A stretch of 64,000 nucleotides of DNA. Origin: Rhizobium viscosum. GTDB lineage: Bacteria; Pseudomonadota; Alphaproteobacteria; Rhizobiales; Rhizobiaceae. Numbering within the stretch: position 1 is the stretch's first letter; each line of letters opens with the position of its first letter. The stretch spans positions 930,001 to 994,000 of the forward strand of contig NZ_JADBEC010000002.1 in the NCBI RefSeq assembly GCF_014873945.1, read 5' to 3'. The notes beneath the pieces were generated by a model. The model made no database searches, was not told where the DNA came from, and worked only from the letters and a program-made list of their open reading frames with translations. The translations under genes were made by a program, and so were the position numbers. Below, piece after piece: positions 59,803-64,000 of this stretch.

Positions 59803-60842
59803 AGCTCTCGCACCCGCTGACGCCGGACGATGGCGATGAAGAAGGGGGCGCCGATGAGTGCCGTCACGATGCCGACATCGAGTTCGGCCGGTCTTGCGAC
59901 AATGCGTCCGATGACATCGGCTGACAGCAGCAGACAGGCACCGCCGATTGCGGAAAAAGGCAGGAGCCAGCGGTAATCGACCCCCACTAGCAGGCGGCAG
60001 AGATGCGGCACGACGAGGCCGAGAAAGCCGATCGGCCCGCAGACCGCCGTGGCCGTGCCGCAAAGCAGGATGGCGCCGAGCGCAGCAACGCCGCGCGCTA
60101 GTGCCACGCGCTCGCCAAGTCCTGCCGCCAGCTCATCGCCGAGCGCTAGAGAGTTCAACTTGCGCGCCGACAGCAGGCTGATAAGGAGGCCGGCCGCGAG
60201 AAAAGGCAGAACCGGCAGGATACGTTCGAAGGTCGCCCCACCGACACCACCGATCTGCCAGGAGCGGATGCCGCCGGCGATATCGTTGCGGGGCAGCACG
60301 ACGGCGATGACCATGGAGGCAAAGGCAACCGAGGTTGCGGCGCCGGCAAGCGCCAGTTTCAAGGGCGTCGCCCCGCCACGCCCAAGCGAACCGATCGTAT
60401 AGACGAAGACCGCCGAACATCCGGCCCCGAGGATCGCTGTCCAGATATAGGCTTCGTTCGAGGAGATGTCGAACCAGGCGACAGTAACGACCACAGCAAG
60501 CGATGCGCCCATATTGACGCCAAGAATACCGGGATCGGCGAGCGGATTGCGCGTCACCCCCTGCATGATCGTTCCGGCAAGGCCAAGTGCTGCACCGGCG
60601 ATGACGGCAAGCAACGTACGCGGAATGCGCACCGTCACCGCCGCCTGTCCGATCGTGTCCGCATGGCCGGCAAGGGCCGCGGAAATATCCGCCCAATCCA
60701 CGTCACGCGTGCCAACCGTGACCGAGAGCGCACAGAGGCACATAAGAGCCACGACGAGCCCGAGAAGCCAGAGGCTGCGGGCTTGTTTCGACCGGGCAGT
60801 TATGGGTTGCCGGGCTGGCGATTTCGGACTGCGTACGATCAT
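59799..60842 (-). CDS. Iron-siderophore ABC permease, FecC/FepD type
   Basis: A 347-aa FecCD-family permease: VRIPRTLLAVIAGAALGLAG, RNPLADPGILGVNMGAS and GPIGFLGLVVPHLCRLL. It precedes the FecD-like permease with a 4-bp overlap and follows the binding-protein gene with a 4-bp overlap, so the operon is tightly packed. About nine spans are visible. Confidence 0.92.
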   Translation of the reverse strand: MIVRSPKSPARQPITARSKQARSLWLLGLVVALMCLCALSVTVGTRDVDWADISAALAGHADTIGQAAVTVRIPRTLLAVIAGAALGLAGTIMQGVTRNPLADPGILGVNMGASLAVVVTVAWFDISSNEAYIWTAILGAGCSAVFVYTIGSLGRGGATPLKLALAGAATSVAFASMVIAVVLPRNDIAGGIRSWQIGGVGGATFERILPVLPFLAAGLLISLLSARKLNSLALGDELAAGLGERVALARGVAALGAILLCGTATAVCGPIGFLGLVVPHLCRLLVGVDYRWLLPFSAIGGACLLLSADVIGRIVARPAELDVGIVTALIGAPFFIAIVRRQRVREL

Positions 60843-61855
60843 TGGGGCTTTCTGGGAGACCTTCTGGCGGCGTCTGCGAGCAGCGCCACGTAATCCTTGA
60901 GAACCCAGGAGATCGACAGTGGCGTCGGATTGGCGGCCGTGCCGATCGGATTGCGGCCGAGCGTCACCAGCGCGCCCTTGGAAACGGCCGGCATTCTCGC
61001 CATCAGCGGGTTCTTCTCCAGCGCTTCGAGCAGCTGCTGGTTTCCATAGGTGACGACGATATCGACATCATCGAAGGAATCGATGCGTTCGGCACTGATC
61101 GAGCCTGCGAACTTGCCTGGAGCCGAGGCTTCAACGACACTCTTTGGAGACTTCAGCCCGAGATCTGCGAAGAATTTCACGCGCGTATCGTTAGTCGTGT
61201 AGAAATTGACAGTGCTAAGATCGGTCGCGTTGAGATGCGTGATGAACATCGCCGACTTGTCATGCAGTTCGGGATGGCCAGCGATGGTCTCTGATATTTC
61301 GCCCTCGATCTTCTTGATCAGCGCATCGCCTTCTGTGGCCATGCCAAGCCCGGCACTGTCCAGACGGATCATCTCGCGCCAATCGGTCGACCAGGGTGCC
61401 TCCGGATAGGCGACAACAGGGGCGATCTGGCTCAGCGTATCGTAATCCGACTGACTGAGGCCGGAGTAAGCCGCCAGAATCACATCCGGCCGGGTGGCGG
61501 CGACCGCCTCGAAATCGAGGCCATCGCCCTCGTCAAACAGGACAGGCTTTTCGGCATGCAACTCCTTGAGCTTGTCGGCGACCCATGGCAGCAGCCCGTC
61601 GCCGTCATCATCGCCGAAATTGGCAACCGCAAAACCGACTGGCACGATGCCGAGCGCCAGCGGCACTTCATGATTGGCCCAGGCGACCGTCGCGACCCGC
61701 ACCGGTTTCCTGGCGATGACGGTCGTGCCGAAAGCATGCTTGATAGTAACGGGATAGGACGTGCCCTCGTCAGCCCGGACACTGCCGGACCCAGCGGCAT
61801 TCAACCAGACACAGGCTACCGCCAGTTTCGCGGCCAGAAGCAAAAAGCGCAGCAT
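60839..61855 (-). CDS. Ferric-siderophore periplasmic binding protein (FecB/FepB type)
   Basis: A 338-aa iron-siderophore binding protein. It has a signal peptide (LLLAAKLAVACVWLNAAGSGSVRA) and the class III two-lobe fold (IKHAFGTTVIARKPVRVATV, RPDVILAAYSGLSQSDYDTL). It accepts ferric siderophore after outer-membrane import and passes it to the permeases. It is the first gene of the operon, divergent from the receptor gene; the 329-bp gap should hold an iron-responsive control region. Confidence 0.9.
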   Translation of the reverse strand: MLRFLLLAAKLAVACVWLNAAGSGSVRADEGTSYPVTIKHAFGTTVIARKPVRVATVAWANHEVPLALGIVPVGFAVANFGDDDGDGLLPWVADKLKELHAEKPVLFDEGDGLDFEAVAATRPDVILAAYSGLSQSDYDTLSQIAPVVAYPEAPWSTDWREMIRLDSAGLGMATEGDALIKKIEGEISETIAGHPELHDKSAMFITHLNATDLSTVNFYTTNDTRVKFFADLGLKSPKSVVEASAPGKFAGSISAERIDSFDDVDIVVTYGNQQLLEALEKNPLMARMPAVSKGALVTLGRNPIGTAANPTPLSISWVLKDYVALLADAARRSPRKPQ

Positions 61856-62184
61856 CGTGCAAACTCCGCCAGTTTTAAGTTGACCTCCACTTTCAGGTTA
61901 ATCTACCAGCGTCAACGGTCCTGCCGGCACTTCGAGGCTACAGCGTTGAGATTTCCGTAGGATCCTACAAAACCCGCGAAATTTACAATACTGGATAAGC
62001 GCGCTCAAGTTAGTAGCCGTCGCAGGGGACATCGAACCAACCATTGTGGCCGCAGGTCCGAGGGTAAATCTCTCGTTCGCACCGGCTGCCGACATGCCGT
62101 TCGGACCGATCCCCAAAACGGCATTCCATTCGGCACCTCCTGCCGAAGGGCCACAACGGCGACACCAACTTCTGGAACGTGAAC
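61856..62184. other. Divergent iron-uptake control region
   Basis: The 329-bp gap between the binding-protein gene and the TonB-dependent receptor gene. It must contain the two promoters. I could not place a Fur, RirA or Irr site with confidence; an AT-richer stretch at 61865-61900 near the binding-protein gene is the likeliest operator area. No extra gene was recognised. Confidence 0.4.
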
Positions 62185-64000
62185 ATGAACATCGAAAGAA
62201 CAGGCGCTCACTCGCGACAGACCCTTCTCCGCTACCGGAATGCGGTCCTTCTGGGTTGCACGGCGCTTGTCGCCCTTGCACCGGGCGCGGTGCTCGGTCA
62301 GGAGAGCGGGAATTCGAATACGGCAACCACTCTGGCGCCGATCGTCATTCAAGGCAGCGGCCTCGATACCGATAATGATTCCAAATCAATCGTCGCGACC
62401 AAGACCATCAGCGGCAACGGTATGGCGACCGATCTGCTCGACACGCCCGCCTCCGTCTCCGTCATCACGTCGAAGGAGATCCAGGAGCGCGGCGCGCAGG
62501 ATACCGAACAGGTACTGCAATATACATCCGGTGTGACCACCGATTTCTACGGCTCGGACGACCGCTTCGACTACTTCAAGATCCGCGGCTTCGATGCCTA
62601 TACCTACCGCGACGGCCTGACGCTCGGCGACCCCTTCGGCGGCATCCGCGAAGAGCCTTTCGCCTTCGAGCGTGTCGAAGTGCTGAAGGGTGCCAATTCC
62701 ACTACCTTTGGCGTTTCCGACCCCGGCGGCGCGGTCAACTTCGTGACCAAGCGGCCGAAGAGCGAGCGCTTCGGCGAGGCCTATGTCACCGGCGGATCCT
62801 TTGATCACCGCGAGACGGGCGTCGATTTCGGCGACAACATTACCGAGGACGATACCTTCTCCTACCGCATCACCGGCAAGGTGAAGCGCGCCGACGAGGA
62901 ATATGACTACTCGCAGGACGACGAGAACTTCTTCATGGGCGGCCTGACCTGGCGCCCGAGCGCCGATACCAATCTGACGGTGGTCTATGACCATTTGGAC
63001 AAGGACGGCGTTCCCGGCAGCGGCGGTCATCCGGTTGGTTCGGATTTTGCGAGAAGCCGCTTCTTCGGCGAGCCTGATTTCAACTACCGCGACGTCAACA
63101 GAAATACGCTGAGTGTCATGTTTGATCATGACTTTGGCTCGGGCCTGACTTTGAGCTCGAATGCGCGCTACAGCAATACCAAGAGCAATTTCGGCTATGC
63201 CTATATCTCGGCGACGCCGACAAACGGCTCGACCATCGCCGACCGTGCCTTCTTCGCCAATGACCAGGCGGTCGAAAACTTCATCATCGATACCCGCCTG
63301 CAATATGAAACGAATTTCGAGGACATCGACAGCCGCAGCCTCGTCGGTCTCCAATACAACAATCTGCAATCCGACAATGACGGCTATTTCGGCGGCGCCC
63401 CTGGCATCGACTGGACAAACCCCGTCTATACCGGCGCACCGACTTCGGTTCCGCTCTACCAGAGCCTGACAAACAACCAGAAGACCACGGCCCTTTATCT
63501 GCAGCAGGATCTGACCTTCTTCGACAAGCTGACCGCCTCCGTCGGCCTGCGCAACGACTGGCTCGACCTGCTGCAGCAAAACAATATGGCGGGCTCGACC
63601 TCCGACGCCGATCTCAGCGAGTTCACCAAACGCGCCGCGTTGAGCTATAAGATCACCGATCAGGTGGCGACCTATGTCAGCTACGCAGAATCGGTGCTGC
63701 CCGCCTCGCTGACGCTTGATCCCGAGCGCGGCGAACAGTGGGAAGTCGGCGTCAAATACCGGCCCGACGAATTCCCTGCCCTCTTCAGCGCGGCAGTCTA
63801 CGATCTGACCAAGAACAACATTACCCGCACCAACCCGGCAACCGGTTTCCAGGAGACGATCGGCGAGGTTCGCGTGCGCGGTATCGATCTCGAGGCCAAG
63901 GCTGAAGTTACCGACAATATCAGCTTGACGGCCGCCTATTCCTATATGGTCTCCGACATCGTCGAGAACGGCACGCTCGGCAACGAGGGCAACGAAATGT
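62185..64000 (+). CDS. TonB-dependent siderophore receptor (3' end outside window)
   Basis: At least 605 residues of an outer-membrane receptor. A signal peptide (YRNAVLLGCTALVALAPGAVL) is followed by a TonB-box-like APIVIQG, the plug domain (TPASVSVITSKEIQERGAQ, EEPFAFERVEVLKGANS, GGAVNFVTKRP) and beta-barrel strands. The plug resembles receptors for hydroxamate-type siderophores such as ferrichrome or ferrioxamine. It is divergent from the cognate ABC operon. A GTG 6 bp upstream is an alternative start. The barrel is cut off by the end of the window. Confidence 0.93.
   Translation, partial: MNIERTGAHSRQTLLRYRNAVLLGCTALVALAPGAVLGQESGNSNTATTLAPIVIQGSGLDTDNDSKSIVATKTISGNGMATDLLDTPASVSVITSKEIQERGAQDTEQVLQYTSGVTTDFYGSDDRFDYFKIRGFDAYTYRDGLTLGDPFGGIREEPFAFERVEVLKGANSTTFGVSDPGGAVNFVTKRPKSERFGEAYVTGGSFDHRETGVDFGDNITEDDTFSYRITGKVKRADEEYDYSQDDENFFMGGLTWRPSADTNLTVVYDHLDKDGVPGSGGHPVGSDFARSRFFGEPDFNYRDVNRNTLSVMFDHDFGSGLTLSSNARYSNTKSNFGYAYISATPTNGSTIADRAFFANDQAVENFIIDTRLQYETNFEDIDSRSLVGLQYNNLQSDNDGYFGGAPGIDWTNPVYTGAPTSVPLYQSLTNNQKTTALYLQQDLTFFDKLTASVGLRNDWLDLLQQNNMAGSTSDADLSEFTKRAALSYKITDQVATYVSYAESVLPASLTLDPERGEQWEVGVKYRPDEFPALFSAAVYDLTKNNITRTNPATGFQETIGEVRVRGIDLEAKAEVTDNISLTAAYSYMVSDIVENGTLGNEGNEM

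Noticed and set aside
61856..62184. Iron box (Fur, RirA or Irr) in the divergent siderophore promoter
   Set aside because: Expected from context, but no stretch matched a consensus well enough to report as a site.
1..64000. tRNA, rRNA, CRISPR arrays, transposase genes and replication origins
   Set aside because: Looked for and not recognised; no intact insertion sequence or cloverleaf-like segment could be supported.

Overview
The window looks like a high-GC accessory or catabolic region of an alphaproteobacterium of the Rhizobium/Agrobacterium group, probably on a plasmid, chromid or second replicon. Reasons: many ABC uptake operons with UgpC/MalK-type ATPases, LacI/GntR/LysR regulators beside their catabolic genes, a DUF982 protein, a DUF3422 protein and a PE-LIG-POL LigD. 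No tRNA, rRNA, CRISPR array or replication gene was recognised. Identifications are read from motifs and remembered families; no database search was possible.

Layout. 1-7.9 kb: the end of a carbohydrate ABC transporter (two tandem ATPases) followed by a dihydroxyacetone-kinase type phosphorelay: fused DhaK-DhaL, DhaL, DhaM, HPr, enzyme I, a small HTH-like protein and a second DhaK. 7.9-8.7 kb: orphan genes and a perfect 18-bp hairpin. 8.7-20.6 kb: a 12-gene minus-strand array: PotABCD-type transporter (two ATPases, two permeases, one exported binding protein plus a binding-protein homologue without signal peptide), two SDR dehydrogenases, a cyclic-imidase/PgdA-like hydrolase, a CobW GTPase with a small partner, and an amidase. 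A divergent double-winged-helix GntR regulator follows. 22.2-26.5 kb: PxpA/B/C (5-oxoprolinase type) with biotin carboxylase and biotin carrier, next to a LysR regulator. 27.8-29.0 kb: an ICMT-like methyltransferase and a MarR/GbsR regulator whose start codon lies in a palindrome.

29.2-36.0 kb is the most unusual region: a microcin-like secretion locus. It has a 79-aa Gly/Ala-rich precursor with a classical double-glycine leader, an S9 peptidase, a 206-aa protein with a related leader fused to a C-terminal domain, a 62-aa membrane protein (possible immunity factor), a 25-codon leader ORF coupled to an HlyD adaptor, and an ABC exporter with an intact C39 leader peptidase.

36.5-39.8 kb: DUF3422 protein, EEP-fold hydrolase and an alpha/beta hydrolase with an Asp nucleophile. 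40.0-48.7 kb: a LacI-controlled operon (three operators spaced exactly 22 bp) with a sugar ABC importer, a GH91 fructotransferase/difructose-anhydride hydrolase without signal peptide, and a GH32 fructosidase; together they suggest import and cytoplasmic breakdown of difructose anhydride or a similar inulin product. 48.7-54.1 kb: DUF982 gene, fragments of ssuA, a DUF4143 ATPase and dinB, a small tail-anchored protein, a HARP-like protein and LigD. 54.1-56.8 kb: an imine-reductase-like oxidoreductase and an SDR, divergent from an HxlR regulator, and a truncated membrane gene. 56.9-64 kb: a siderophore operon (SIP reductase, FecE/D/C/B-type importer) divergent from a TonB-dependent receptor that runs off the window.
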